A stretch of DNA of 64,000 nt, taken from JBEATZ01 sp041178545. Lineage in GTDB: Bacteria; Planctomycetota; UBA1135; UBA2386. A model generated the notes under the pieces. That model saw only the letters and a program-made list of their open reading frames with translations. It did no database searches and was not told the origin of the DNA. The stretch is taken from NCBI GenBank assembly GCA_041178545.1, contig JBEGVB010000062.1, positions 1-64,000 on the forward strand, read 5' to 3'. Within the stretch, counting starts at the first letter, position 1. The number at the start of each line of letters is the position of its first letter. Below, piece after piece: positions 41,525 to 50,179 of this stretch. The position numbers and the translations under genes were made by a program.

Positions 41525-42405
41525 AGGGGCACCTGCCGGTCGAGGACCATGACGACGAGCAACAAGGGGAGGTAGACGATGGATGCGAGGAACGTCATGC
41601 GCATGGCGCTGTCGAGTCGCGTCAGGGCAGCGATCGTCGCGGGAACGAAGAAGAACAGGTCGAGGCACACGGCAGTGCCGAGGTAGACCTGGCCGGCCAT
41701 GCCCGTCACGAACGGGATGAGCGAGGCGATGCCCAGGCCCGCCACGTAGAGCAGCATCGTCATGCGGGTGCGATGGCCGTCCGGGTCGAACGACGGCAGC
41801 ATGCGGAAGCCGCCGCGTGCGTACTCCTCGCGGTAGCGCCAGGCAATCGGCAGGAAGTGCGGGATCTGCCAGCAGAACAGGATGGCGAACAGCACCACGG
41901 CCCCGAAGCCGACCTCGCCTCGCACCGCTGCGTAGCCGACCACTGGCGGCAGCGCGCCCGGGATTGCACCCACCAGCGTGTTGAGCGGAGTGGTGCGCTT
42001 CATGGGTGTGTACACGAGCACGTAGCTCAGCAGGATGAGCGCGCTGATGCCGGCTGCCAGCAGGCCGGACAACAGTTGTTCGTTGAACACCACCTGCACC
42101 ACGAGACCCACGATGGAGGCGAGCACCCCGAAGGCAAAGGCCTCGCCGGGTGTGAGGCGGCCCGAGGGCACCGGGCGGCCTGCCGTGCGCGCCATCAGGG
42201 CGTCGTACTCGTGCTCGCGGCTCATGTTGAGCGCGTTGGCGCCACCCGCCACGAGAAAGTTGCCGACGGTGGTCGCCGCCAGCACGCCGAAGGGCGGGTG
42301 CGCGTCGGGGGACCACGCCATGTAGCCGCCAGCCACCACGGCAAACACCGCGAGGCCCGAGAGCCGCGGCTTGGTGAGTTCCAGGTAGGCGCCGACCTTG
42401 CTCAT
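41521..42405 (-). CDS. ctaB: Protoheme IX farnesyltransferase (heme O synthase)
   Basis: A 294-residue membrane enzyme of the UbiA family that adds a farnesyl chain to haem b, giving haem O. The first motif reads N-A-L-N-M-S-R-E-H-E-Y-D-A-L-M-A-R-T, a divergent form of N-x-x-x-D-x-x-x-D. The second loop is Y-T-P-M-K-R-T-T-P-L-N. About eight transmembrane helices are visible. The ATG at 42405 (MSKVGAYLELTKPRLS) fits the family N-terminus. It lies 34 nt after ctaA. Confidence 0.92.
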   Translation of the reverse strand: MSKVGAYLELTKPRLSGLAVFAVVAGGYMAWSPDAHPPFGVLAATTVGNFLVAGGANALNMSREHEYDALMARTAGRPVPSGRLTPGEAFAFGVLASIVGLVVQVVFNEQLLSGLLAAGISALILLSYVLVYTPMKRTTPLNTLVGAIPGALPPVVGYAAVRGEVGFGAVVLFAILFCWQIPHFLPIAWRYREEYARGGFRMLPSFDPDGHRTRMTMLLYVAGLGIASLIPFVTGMAGQVYLGTAVCLDLFFFVPATIAALTRLDSAMRMTFLASIVYLPLLLVVMVLDRQVPL

Positions 42406-42439
42406 GCGGGACTTCGGGGAGCGGGCGGTCGGCCTTCGC

Positions 42440-43369
42440 TCAGCGGGTGCTGCCGGATGCCGGGGCGGGGGCCGCACCGAGCCGCACGAGCGCGAGCAGG
42501 TGCGCCGTGGTCATCGTCAGCAGGGCGCCCGTGAGGACGTGGGCCGAGATCAGGCTGGCGCGCCATAGGTACTGGATGTTCTCCGGATGCTTGTCCCGGC
42601 GCACCATCAAGGCCACGAAACCGAGCGCCACTTGCAGGATCAGCAAGCCCATGAGCAGGCGCGATGCCCGGTTCACGCCGGGGACCGAGGAGCCCAGCTT
42701 CCCCGAGGTGACGCCCGACACCACGATGAGGAGGAGGAAGACCACGAACGCGTTGACGACGTGGCTCCAGAGCGCGTGGTTGTTGGGCACGACGGAGTGG
42801 CGCGCGATGGCGCCGAAGGCCGTCTGCAGGATGAGCGCGACGAGACCGATCCAGACCCACTTGCGGGCGCTGCGCAGCCGACCAGCCTCGACGAGCGGGT
42901 TCTGGGCGCAGCGCGGCGACAGCGCGAACAGGATGACCGTGAAGGTCGCGAGGGTCACCTGGGCGAGGACGCCGTGGGTGGCCGACGTGAAGACCGGCAG
43001 TTCGAGGCGCACACCGATGCCGCCGAAGATGCCCTGGGTCACCACGAGGGCAAGACCACCGATGAGCAGGCGGCGGAGCCAGGGCTGGTCGGAGGCTGCG
43101 CGACCGGCCCAGACGACCAGGATGAGCATCATCAGGCCGACTGCGGCGCCGATGATCCGGTGGAAGTGCTCCAGGAAGCCGTCGAGGGTCGACAGGGCCC
43201 GTTCGGGCATCCACTCCCCGTCGGCGCGCGGCCAGTCGGCAAAGGCCATGCCCGAGCCGGTGCTCGTGACCATGGCGCCGAAGGCGATCAGCACCAGGGT
43301 GGTGCAGACCATTGCGAACGCCAGCCGGTGCTGGCGCACGTACCGCATGGGGTCTGCCGGGTTGTGCAT
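42440..43369 (-). CDS. ctaA: Heme A synthase
   Basis: A 309-residue membrane protein with eight helices that oxidises haem O to haem A. The four His ligands sit in the family positions: L-E-H-F-H-R-I-I-G, A-T-H-G-V-L-A-Q, L-W-S-H-V-V-N and S-A-H-V-L-T-G. A C-x-x-x-C loop motif is not obvious. It is the second gene of the operon, after a secreted TPR protein. Together with ctaB it indicates a haem A type terminal oxidase; no oxidase subunit lies in the window. Confidence 0.92.
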   Translation of the reverse strand: MHNPADPMRYVRQHRLAFAMVCTTLVLIAFGAMVTSTGSGMAFADWPRADGEWMPERALSTLDGFLEHFHRIIGAAVGLMMLILVVWAGRAASDQPWLRRLLIGGLALVVTQGIFGGIGVRLELPVFTSATHGVLAQVTLATFTVILFALSPRCAQNPLVEAGRLRSARKWVWIGLVALILQTAFGAIARHSVVPNNHALWSHVVNAFVVFLLLIVVSGVTSGKLGSSVPGVNRASRLLMGLLILQVALGFVALMVRRDKHPENIQYLWRASLISAHVLTGALLTMTTAHLLALVRLGAAPAPASGSTR

Positions 43370-43381
43370 CCCGGGACAATG

Positions 43382-43417
43382 CCGCCCCGCGGGCCGATTT
43401 TCACCCGGCGGGGGCGG
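43382..43417 (-). terminator. Weak intercistronic hairpin before ctaA
   Basis: CCGCCCC (43382-43388) pairs with GGGGCGG (43411-43417), with further partial pairing inside and a loop including AAAAT on the minus strand. It sits in the 66-nt gap between the TPR gene and ctaA. It may attenuate or be chance in GC-rich DNA. Confidence 0.25.
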
Positions 43418-43435
43418 TGCGGCCGGAGACCAGGC

Positions 43436-44278
43436 TCAGTTGCGGGCCGAGGTCTCGACGGTCTTCGTCTGGTTCGACGGGTTGGACTTGGTGGCGCTGG
43501 CCGTGGAGGCAAAGGCCTCCCAGAGCGGGCGCTCGTGCTCCTTCACGGAGCTCTTGTCCACGGAACGGTCGAGACCGCTGGAGGGCGCCTCGCTGGCCGT
43601 GGCCAGCAAACGCTTGACCTGCAGGTCGGAGGAGTTGATCTCGCTGGCGGCGGACAGGTGGGTGCGGGCGGCCTCGGCCTCGCCCATCCGCAGGTTGCAG
43701 ATGCCCAGGTTCTTCTGCACGGCGAACAGCACGCTGGTGGGCGCGTTCTCGGTGTTGGCGAGGCTGAACTCGGAGACCGCGCGCTGCCAGCGGCGGTTCT
43801 GCATGTGCTGCTCACCGCGGTAGAGGTGTGCAAGCGTCGCGGTGTCGACCGAACCGTCGATCGTGCGGAAGCTGGTGACCTCGATCCACGGGATGTTCTG
43901 GAAGGTGTTGCGGACCACGCCGCTGACCTCGAGGCGCTGGTAGATGCTCGTGCTGCAGAGCTCGCCGAGGTCGTCGTTGTTCTTGCCGTAGAACAGCATG
44001 CCGAACACGTCCTCGTAGGAGCTCTTCTGCCAGATGGGCTGCTCGTCGGCCCAGGCGTGGAAGTTCACGTACTCGGTCGGGGTGAACTGGGTGAAGAAGG
44101 GGTTGCTGAGGTTGCCCAGCGAGCAGAACTGCACCGTGAAGCGGATCTTCACGTTCTTGAATGCCTCGGGCTCCTCGCGGACCTGCGTGAGGGTCGTGGT
44201 GATCTCGACACCGGGGATGGTCTGCGCGACCGCGAAGCCGGGGACGAGCAGGACGGAGAGCAGCAGCAGCTTGTTCAT
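43436..44278 (-). CDS. Secreted protein with N-terminal beta domain and TPR-like C-terminus
   Basis: A 280-residue protein from the ATG at 44278. The signal peptide is MNKLLLLSVLLVPGFAVAQ. Residues 30-150 are a compact beta-rich domain with two Cys (VQFCSLGNLS, LGELCSTS). TPR-like helices follow (LYRGEQHMQNRRWQRAVSEF). It ends with a Thr/Ser-rich tail. It is the first gene before ctaA on the same strand and may be part of the oxidase assembly unit. I do not recognise the N-terminal family. Confidence 0.7.
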   Translation of the reverse strand: MNKLLLLSVLLVPGFAVAQTIPGVEITTTLTQVREEPEAFKNVKIRFTVQFCSLGNLSNPFFTQFTPTEYVNFHAWADEQPIWQKSSYEDVFGMLFYGKNNDDLGELCSTSIYQRLEVSGVVRNTFQNIPWIEVTSFRTIDGSVDTATLAHLYRGEQHMQNRRWQRAVSEFSLANTENAPTSVLFAVQKNLGICNLRMGEAEAARTHLSAASEINSSDLQVKRLLATASEAPSSGLDRSVDKSSVKEHERPLWEAFASTASATKSNPSNQTKTVETSARN

Positions 44279-44308
44279 GACAGGTTCACCGTGGTACGTG
44301 CCGCAGGC

Positions 44309-44343
44309 GCGTCCGGCGGACGCACGACCCCGCACCGGCGGGG
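44309..44343. promoter_or_regulatory. Two adjacent small hairpins upstream of the TPR-ctaA operon
   Basis: GCGTCC-GGC-GGACGC (44309-44323) and CCCCGC-ACCG-GCGGGG (44328-44343) lie between rsmD and the TPR gene. The 186-nt gap holds no gene. They could be the end of rsmD or an operator; no consensus is matched. Confidence 0.3.
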
Positions 44344-44464
44344 CAGCCTGCTGCGCCTACTTCGGCATCACCTCGCCCACGCCTTGACCCGGATTCGGCC
44401 GGTCCGGACTGGACGGCACGACGTTGCGTGGCGTGGAGCAGCCCTTGCCACGGGCGTGTCGCGC

Positions 44465-45181
44465 TCAGTGGGCGTCCGGCTGCCCTGACCCCGCCTGTTC
44501 CGGGTCGGGACCCGTGCCCTCCCCGGTTGCACGCTCGGCGCGCTTCCTGCGCACGCGCTCCGGCTCCTCCCCCGCCCGCCACAGGAGCGCAACCGCGGTC
44601 GTGCCCCACTCGCGCAGGTCGACCGCGGTGTCGGCATCGAAGTCGTCCTCGTCGAGTTGGCCGGCGGGGAAGTGGAAGACGAGGCAGCCGCCCTTTGCCA
44701 GGCGCTTCACGAGACCACGCACCTTGCCCAGCGCGCGCGCAGGGTCCTCCACCACGAGCGGGTAGGGCGGGTCGAAGAACACCACGTGTGGAGCGACCTC
44801 CGCTGCGGGGTCCTCGCCCTCCACCGGCGCGCCGCCGAAGACCTCGCGCGTCATGGGCGGTGGCTCCCATGCATCCGCGCGCATGACGACCGACCGCTGC
44901 ACCGCGTCCCCGCCCAGCGTCTGCAGGTTGCCGCGCAGGATGTCGAGCGCACGGCCGTTCTTCTCGCAGTACAGCACGCGCTCTGCGCCGCGTGAGAGCG
45001 CCTCGATGCCGCTTGCGCCGGTGCCGGCAAAGAGGTCCCACACCACCGCGCCGGGGATGTCGGCCGCGAGGATGTTGAACAGCGAGCCGCGCACCTGGCC
45101 GAGCAGCGGGCGGGTTCCCATGCCGGGAACGGTCTTGAGGATACGGCTGCCGTAGATGCCGGCGATCACCTTGAGTGTCAT
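44465..45181 (-). CDS. rsmD: 16S rRNA (guanine(966)-N(2))-methyltransferase
   Basis: A 238-residue SAM-dependent enzyme that methylates G966 of 16S rRNA. The SAM loop is D-L-F-A-G-T-G-A-S-G-I-E-A-L-S-R-G-A and the catalytic motif is F-F-D-P-P-Y-P. The C-terminal 40 residues are a charged low-complexity extension beyond the usual RsmD end. It is alone on its strand and diverges from moaA by 132 nt. Confidence 0.92.
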   Translation of the reverse strand: MTLKVIAGIYGSRILKTVPGMGTRPLLGQVRGSLFNILAADIPGAVVWDLFAGTGASGIEALSRGAERVLYCEKNGRALDILRGNLQTLGGDAVQRSVVMRADAWEPPPMTREVFGGAPVEGEDPAAEVAPHVVFFDPPYPLVVEDPARALGKVRGLVKRLAKGGCLVFHFPAGQLDEDDFDADTAVDLREWGTTAVALLWRAGEEPERVRRKRAERATGEGTGPDPEQAGSGQPDAH

Positions 45182-45313
45182 GGGGGCTCCTGACCGGGCG
45201 TGGTCGGACGAGTTCGTCCCATGGTCACTGCGCGGCTGGTGCGACGCAACGGAAACAGCCTGCGCAGATCGATGCCCCGGGCGGCGCTCGTGCCGCTATC
45301 GTGGCCGCCCCAC

Positions 45314-46339
45314 ATGGAACCCGTCCTCGACCGCCTGCAACGGCCGATGCGCAACCTGCGGCTGTCGGTCACCGACCGCTGCAACCTGCGCTGCCAGTAC
45401 TGCATGCCCGAGGAGGAGTACGCGTGGCTGCCGCAGAAGGACGTGCTCTCCTTCGAGGAGACCAGCCGCGTCGTCGATCGTTTCCTCGACTGCGGCGTCG
45501 AGAAGGTGCGCATCACGGGCGGCGAGCCGCTGCTGCGCCGCGACCTGGAGGTCCTGGTGCGGATGCTTGCGGACAAGCCGCGCATCCGCGAGCTGGCGAT
45601 GACCACCAACGGCGTGCTGCTCGACAAGGCAGCGGAGCCACTGCGCCGCGCGGGCCTGCAACGGCTGACCGTCAGCCTCGACACCCTCGACCCGCAGGTG
45701 TTCCGCATGCTGTCGCGCCGCGACGACCATGCGCGCGTGCTCGCCGGCATCGAGGCCGCCCGCAGCGCAGGCTTCGAGGGGCTCAAGCTGGACACGGTCG
45801 TGATCCGCGACATCAACGACACGGAGGTCGAGTCGCTGCTCGCGTTCGCACGCCGCGCCGGCGCCGAGATCCGGTTCATCGAGTACATGGACGTCGGCGG
45901 CGCGACGCGCTGGTCCATGGACAGGGTGGTGACCCGCGCCCAGCTGCTCGAACGCGTGGCGGCTGCGTTCGGCGCGGCAACCCCTGTCCCGCGCACCGAC
46001 AGTGCGCCTGCAGAACGGTTCACGCTCCCCGACGGCACCACCTTCGGGATCATCAGCTCGGTCACTGCACCCTTCTGCGCCAGTTGCGACCGCAGCCGGC
46101 TGACCGCGGACGGCATGTGGTTCCGCTGCCTGTACGCCACCGAGGGAACCGACCTCCGTGCACCACTGCGCGCAGGCGCCACCGACGACCAGCTCCGCGA
46201 GCTGCTGGCACAAGGATGGAGCCAACGAGCCGACCGCGGCGCCGAGGTCCGTGCGGCGATGGAACGCCGGGAGCCGCTCGCACAGCACGCGCAGCTGCGC
46301 CTCGCTCCGCACCTCGAGATGCACACGCGCGGCGGCTGA
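45314..46339 (+). CDS. moaA: GTP 3',8-cyclase (molybdenum cofactor biosynthesis protein A)
   Basis: A 341-residue radical-SAM enzyme that starts molybdopterin synthesis. The radical cluster is C23-N-L-R-C27-Q-Y-C30. The second cluster is C-x-x-C-x13-C in FCASCDRSRL...FRCLY. G-G-E-P-L, T-T-N-G and the terminal R-G-G motif are present. The ATG at 45314 (MEPVLDRLQRPM) gives the family N-terminus; the 38 residues upstream are not conserved. It makes the cofactor that XdhC (16.4 kb) would help insert. Confidence 0.95.
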   Translation: MEPVLDRLQRPMRNLRLSVTDRCNLRCQYCMPEEEYAWLPQKDVLSFEETSRVVDRFLDCGVEKVRITGGEPLLRRDLEVLVRMLADKPRIRELAMTTNGVLLDKAAEPLRRAGLQRLTVSLDTLDPQVFRMLSRRDDHARVLAGIEAARSAGFEGLKLDTVVIRDINDTEVESLLAFARRAGAEIRFIEYMDVGGATRWSMDRVVTRAQLLERVAAAFGAATPVPRTDSAPAERFTLPDGTTFGIISSVTAPFCASCDRSRLTADGMWFRCLYATEGTDLRAPLRAGATDDQLRELLAQGWSQRADRGAEVRAAMERREPLAQHAQLRLAPHLEMHTRGG

Positions 46340-46354
46340 CCCCAGCGGGTCAGC
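46335..46354. terminator. Hairpin containing both stop codons of moaA and the permease
   Basis: GCTGACCC (46335-46342) and GGGTCAGC (46347-46354) form a perfect 8-bp stem across CAGC. The moaA TGA (46337-46339) sits in the left arm and the minus-strand stop (46350-46352) in the right. A bidirectional termination signal is likely. Confidence 0.45.
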
Positions 46355-47297
46355 GCACGCGCGATGCCGCCCGGGCGGCGAGCGCGTGGCAGCACAGCAC
46401 GGTGACGGAGACGGCGAGGGCAGGGAAGAGCCACAGGTGCCACTTGCCGAGGTGGGCCCCGTCCCTGCCCTGGGCGAGGATGGCGCCCCACGATGCACGG
46501 TTGCCCCCGAGGCCGAGGAATGTCAGCGTGCTCTCCACCACCACCGCCTGCGCCACGACGAGCACGAACGTGACCGCCAGCTGGCTGCGCAGCTGGGGCA
46601 GCATGTGGCGCAACAGCAGGCTCGCGTTGCCGACCCCCAGCCCACGCGCGGCGAGCACGAAGTCCGCGTTGCGCATCGCGAGCAGTTCGGCGCGCACCAT
46701 GCGGGCGAAGACCGGCCACGAGACCGCTGCCACCACGCACACGAGTGCCGTGGTGGACGGACCGAACAACGAGCCAGCCACCAGCGCGAGGAAGAGCGCC
46801 GGGAAGCAGAGGAACAACTCGACAAGGCCCAGAACCATCGCGTCGGCAAGCCCACCGCGCATGCCGGCGATGCTGCCGAGCAGCAGGCCGGTCGCCATTG
46901 CCAGCAGGGCCGAGAGGATGCCCACGAGCAGGGCGCTGCGCGCGCCGTGGAGCACGCGGCTGAACACGTCGCGACCGAGGTCGTCGCAACCCATCGGGTG
47001 CGCCCACGACGGGCTCGCGTCGATGCGCCTGGTGTCGACGCGCTCCGGGCCGTGCGGCCATGGCGTGCGGATGCAGGTGTGGACCGAATCGTCCTCCTGC
47101 CGCGCCGTCCACGTCGCCCAGGTGTGACCTGCTGGCGGCGGCACCTCGGCCCCGAGCCAGTCCGCGACCGCGGGGAAGCGCAGGCCTGCAGCAGGGTCCT
47201 CTGCAACCAACGGCAGGTCGTTGGCGACGAGCGGTGCGAACAACGCTGCGAGCACGAGGCACACGGCCAGCCAGCTCCAGAGCCTGCGCGCCGTCAC
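46350..47297 (-). CDS. Oligopeptide/dipeptide ABC transporter permease (DppC/OppC type)
   Basis: A 315-residue inner-membrane protein. The first helix (WSWLAVCLVLAALFAPLV) is followed by a periplasmic loop. The cluster motif M-G-C-D-D-L-G-R-D-V-F-S-R-V-L-H-G-A is typical of DppC, with the EAA loop A-A-R-G-L-G-V-G and the end S-W-G-A-I-L. The GTG at 47297 overlaps the upstream permease stop (GTGA). No ATPase or substrate-binding protein follows; the operon ends at moaA. Confidence 0.92.
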   Translation of the reverse strand: MTARRLWSWLAVCLVLAALFAPLVANDLPLVAEDPAAGLRFPAVADWLGAEVPPPAGHTWATWTARQEDDSVHTCIRTPWPHGPERVDTRRIDASPSWAHPMGCDDLGRDVFSRVLHGARSALLVGILSALLAMATGLLLGSIAGMRGGLADAMVLGLVELFLCFPALFLALVAGSLFGPSTTALVCVVAAVSWPVFARMVRAELLAMRNADFVLAARGLGVGNASLLLRHMLPQLRSQLAVTFVLVVAQAVVVESTLTFLGLGGNRASWGAILAQGRDGAHLGKWHLWLFPALAVSVTVLCCHALAARAASRVR

Positions 47298-48283
47298 GAT
47301 GCGCTCCCAACGCGCGGGTCGAGCGCGCGCTGCGCGAGGTCGGATGCCGTCATGCCCAGCAGCGTGGCCAGTGCGACCAGCAGCGTGAGGGCCATCACCA
47401 TGGCCATGTCCTGGTCGACTGCTGCGCGGAACGCGAGGTGGCCCAGGCCGTCCATGGCGAACACCGACTCGACCACGATCGAGCCACCCACGAGCACCGG
47501 AACGAGGCCGCCTGCGAGCGTGGCGAGCGGGGCAGCCGCATGTCGCAAGAGGCGCGTGCGCACCTCAGGTTGCTCGACACCGAAGCCCTCCAGGGCCTGC
47601 GCGAAGGGCGCAGTCCGCGCGCGGCGCACCGACTCGCCCACGAACCGGGCCACCACCACCGTGAGCGGCACGGCCATGGTGGCCACCGGCAGCACGAGGC
47701 CGAGCAACGAGCCGCCGCGACCCGGGGCCCAGCCGGTGCTGGGGAACCACTGGAGGCCTGCTCCACCGAACGCGAGCAGCAGCAACGTGGCCAGCAGGAA
47801 CTCGGGCACCGACACCACGAGCATCGAACCCGTCGCGGCAAGCCGGTCTGCACGCGAACCGGCGCGCATGCCGGATGCGACTCCGATCTGGATGCCGACG
47901 ACGAGGGCAAGCAGCGTCGAGCAGCAACCGAGCACGAGGGTTGCGGGCAGTGCCTCGCGGATGCGCTCCCCCACCGCGGGCTGGCCCGGCGACCGCGCGC
48001 CCGCGTCACCGGAGAGAACGCTGCCGAGCCAGTTGCCGTAGCGGTTCAGGATCCCCAGCTCCTCGCCCGACCCGGGGTCGTGGGTGCCGTAACGGGTCCG
48101 CAGCGCACGCAGTGCCTGTGCACGGTCGGCGTCGGGTGCCAGCTCGCCCTGCGCCTCCATGCGCGCGAGCTCGATGGCCGCGCGGTCCGAGGGCGCGAGG
48201 TCGCCGAGCAGGAAGGTGACGAACGTGATGCCCAGCAGGGACGGGACCATCCGCAGGATCCGTCGCGCCAGGTACCGGAGCAT
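47294..48283 (-). CDS. Oligopeptide/dipeptide ABC transporter permease (DppB/OppB type)
   Basis: A 329-residue permease. The N-terminal ML-R-Y-L-A-R-R-I-L-R-M-V-P-S-L-L-G family start is clear, with the large periplasmic loop, the EAA loop and the C-terminal D-P-R motif. It lies 6 nt downstream of an M14 lipoprotein gene and overlaps the next permease. Peptide uptake is the usual role of the family. Confidence 0.92.
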   Translation of the reverse strand: MLRYLARRILRMVPSLLGITFVTFLLGDLAPSDRAAIELARMEAQGELAPDADRAQALRALRTRYGTHDPGSGEELGILNRYGNWLGSVLSGDAGARSPGQPAVGERIREALPATLVLGCCSTLLALVVGIQIGVASGMRAGSRADRLAATGSMLVVSVPEFLLATLLLLAFGGAGLQWFPSTGWAPGRGGSLLGLVLPVATMAVPLTVVVARFVGESVRRARTAPFAQALEGFGVEQPEVRTRLLRHAAAPLATLAGGLVPVLVGGSIVVESVFAMDGLGHLAFRAAVDQDMAMVMALTLLVALATLLGMTASDLAQRALDPRVGSAS

Positions 48284-48289
48284 GGGTCG

Positions 48290-49069
48290 TCAGCCCTCGA
48301 GGACCACGGCGAGGATCGCCTCGCGCGTCTCGTTCCATGCCTGCACCGGCTCGCGGCCGCGCAGGTACTCCAGCGTGAGGATGGGGATCTTCTTCTCGCG
48401 GCCGACCCACGAGCCGAGCGACCCCGGCGTCGGTGCGATCTCGTCCGAGGGCTGGACGCGGTACCCACTCAGCTCGGAGAAGCGCTGCGCGAGGTGCTCG
48501 GCCGGCCCGTCGTAGTTGATGAAGTGGTCGCCGCGCCAGCTGTGGGCGACGATCACCAGGTCGGGCTGCAACTCGAGGATGAAGTCGTGCAGCAACTTCG
48601 ACTCGGGCTGGTTGAGCGGCTGGCTGCCGAAGCGGCGGCTCGCCTGGAAGTTGGATGCCGGGTAGTTGCGGTTGAGGTCCACGCCGTTCGCGTTCCAACG
48701 CACGCCCAGCGCGGTGCCGTCCGGGTTGATGTCCTCGAGGATCGTGAGGCTCACCTTGTCGAGCGCGCCCTTGGTCTCGCGGAAGGCACGCGGGAGCGAT
48801 GCCGTCGCATGCGCACCTTCCCGTTCGTCGCCGTGGATGCCGCCCACCCACAGGACCTTGCGCGGCCCGGTGCCGAGCGTCACGGTGCGGATCGAACGGC
48901 CTTGCACGCTGGTGCCGATCTCCTTCCAGCGCAGCGGCTGGCTGGCAGCGGTCTCGCCCATTGGCGCCGGACTCTCCGCAAGCGGCTTGCGCCACGGTGG
49001 GTTGCGCGGGTGGAAGCTGCCACAGGCAGCGAGAGTCGCGCACAGTCCGAGGACGAGGAGGGTCCGCAT
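48290..49069 (-). CDS. Lipoprotein zinc carboxypeptidase, M14 (MpaA-like)
   Basis: A 259-residue protein with a lipoprotein leader (MRTLLVLGLCATLAAC). The zinc motif H79-G-D-E82, the NANGVDLNRNYP segment (substrate-binding Arg), H176 in V-A-H-S-W, and E in L-T-L-E-Y match M14. MpaA-type members cleave peptides from murein tripeptide. Being a lipoprotein it would act in the periplasm. It is first in a run with two peptide-type permeases, which suggests cleavage and import of released peptides. Confidence 0.88.
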   Translation of the reverse strand: MRTLLVLGLCATLAACGSFHPRNPPWRKPLAESPAPMGETAASQPLRWKEIGTSVQGRSIRTVTLGTGPRKVLWVGGIHGDEREGAHATASLPRAFRETKGALDKVSLTILEDINPDGTALGVRWNANGVDLNRNYPASNFQASRRFGSQPLNQPESKLLHDFILELQPDLVIVAHSWRGDHFINYDGPAEHLAQRFSELSGYRVQPSDEIAPTPGSLGSWVGREKKIPILTLEYLRGREPVQAWNETREAILAVVLEG

Positions 49070-49110
49070 CGGCCGCGCACGATAGCACGCGCGCACGTGC
49101 GACGGGCAGC

Positions 49111-50142
49111 TCACCCTGCCGAACCCGCGCCCGTGGTGAACCCGTGGACGAGCGGGTCCGAGGGGTCGAGCACGAAGTTCTGGAACCCCGTGACGAACGC
49201 AGCGCCCTCGACCTCGGGCACGACAGCGGTCCTCCCGTCCACGGTCGTGGTGCCGACGATGCGCGCCGTGAAGCTGGTCCCCAGCACGCTCTGCGACACG
49301 AACTCCTCCCCCACCGCGAGTTCACCGTGGGCATGCAGCACTGCGAGCTTGGCCGAGGTGCCGGTGCCGCAGGGCGACCGGTCGTAGGCCGTGCCCGGGC
49401 AAAGCGTGAGCGCGCGCGAGCCCTTCCTGCCGCCACTGTCCACGGGGACGAACAGCTTCACGTGGTCGATCTCCTCCTCGCGCCCGGTGTGCGGGTTGGG
49501 ACCGCGGACGCCAGCAGCGCGCAGTGCGTCGCGCACTGCCATTGCAGTGCCCATCAGCGGGCCGAGCTGTCGCGGCTCCACGCCGAGGCCGAGGGTGCGC
49601 GCGTCCACGAAGGCGAACCAGTTGCCACCGTAGGCGACGTCTGCCGTGCCCTTGCGGCCGTCGGGCAACGCGAACGGGACCGCGCGGCGCCAGAGGAACG
49701 ATGCCACGTTGGTGATGCGCACCGACACGGGCCTCCCGTCCACGACGCGCACCGAGCAGTGCACGAGCCCTGCCGGGGTGTCCAGCACGACCTTCGTCTC
49801 GGGCGCCACCGCAGGCACCATCCCGGTGCCCACCGCCACCATGGCGACGCCGATCGAGCCGTGGCCGCAGGTTCCCAGGTAACCGACGTCGTTCGCGAAC
49901 ACCACGCCGAGTTGGGCCAACGGGTCGCAGGGCGGCAGCAGGTAGGCGAGGACGATGGCGTCGTGGCCGCGCGGCTCGTGCACGAGGGCCCGGCGCAGGT
50001 GGTCGTGGTGCAACCGGAGCTGTTCGCGCTTGTCCGCCATGGTCCTGCCCTGCACGGCCGGCAACCCACCGGTCAGGATGCGCGTGGGCTCGCCCTCGGT
50101 GTGGGAGTCGATGGCCTGGACGACGGCAGCGAAGGACAGCAT
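49111..50142 (-). CDS. Proline racemase family: 4-hydroxyproline epimerase-like
   Basis: A 343-residue enzyme. Catalytic Cys92 is in G-T-C-G-H-G-S-I-G and Cys258 in D-R-S-P-C-G-T-G-T-S-A. Both Cys are present, so it is a racemase or epimerase, not the Thr-bearing trans-3-hydroxyproline dehydratase. An H-T-E-G-E-P motif near the N-terminus is typical. Most bacterial members are 4-hydroxyproline 2-epimerases. The ATG at 50142 gives the family start. It precedes the M14 gene by 41 nt, and so may be linked to peptide breakdown. Confidence 0.9.
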   Translation of the reverse strand: MLSFAAVVQAIDSHTEGEPTRILTGGLPAVQGRTMADKREQLRLHHDHLRRALVHEPRGHDAIVLAYLLPPCDPLAQLGVVFANDVGYLGTCGHGSIGVAMVAVGTGMVPAVAPETKVVLDTPAGLVHCSVRVVDGRPVSVRITNVASFLWRRAVPFALPDGRKGTADVAYGGNWFAFVDARTLGLGVEPRQLGPLMGTAMAVRDALRAAGVRGPNPHTGREEEIDHVKLFVPVDSGGRKGSRALTLCPGTAYDRSPCGTGTSAKLAVLHAHGELAVGEEFVSQSVLGTSFTARIVGTTTVDGRTAVVPEVEGAAFVTGFQNFVLDPSDPLVHGFTTGAGSAG

Positions 50143-50179
50143 GGCGACATCATGCCGCAACCCTCCGCCCGGGCCAGCT

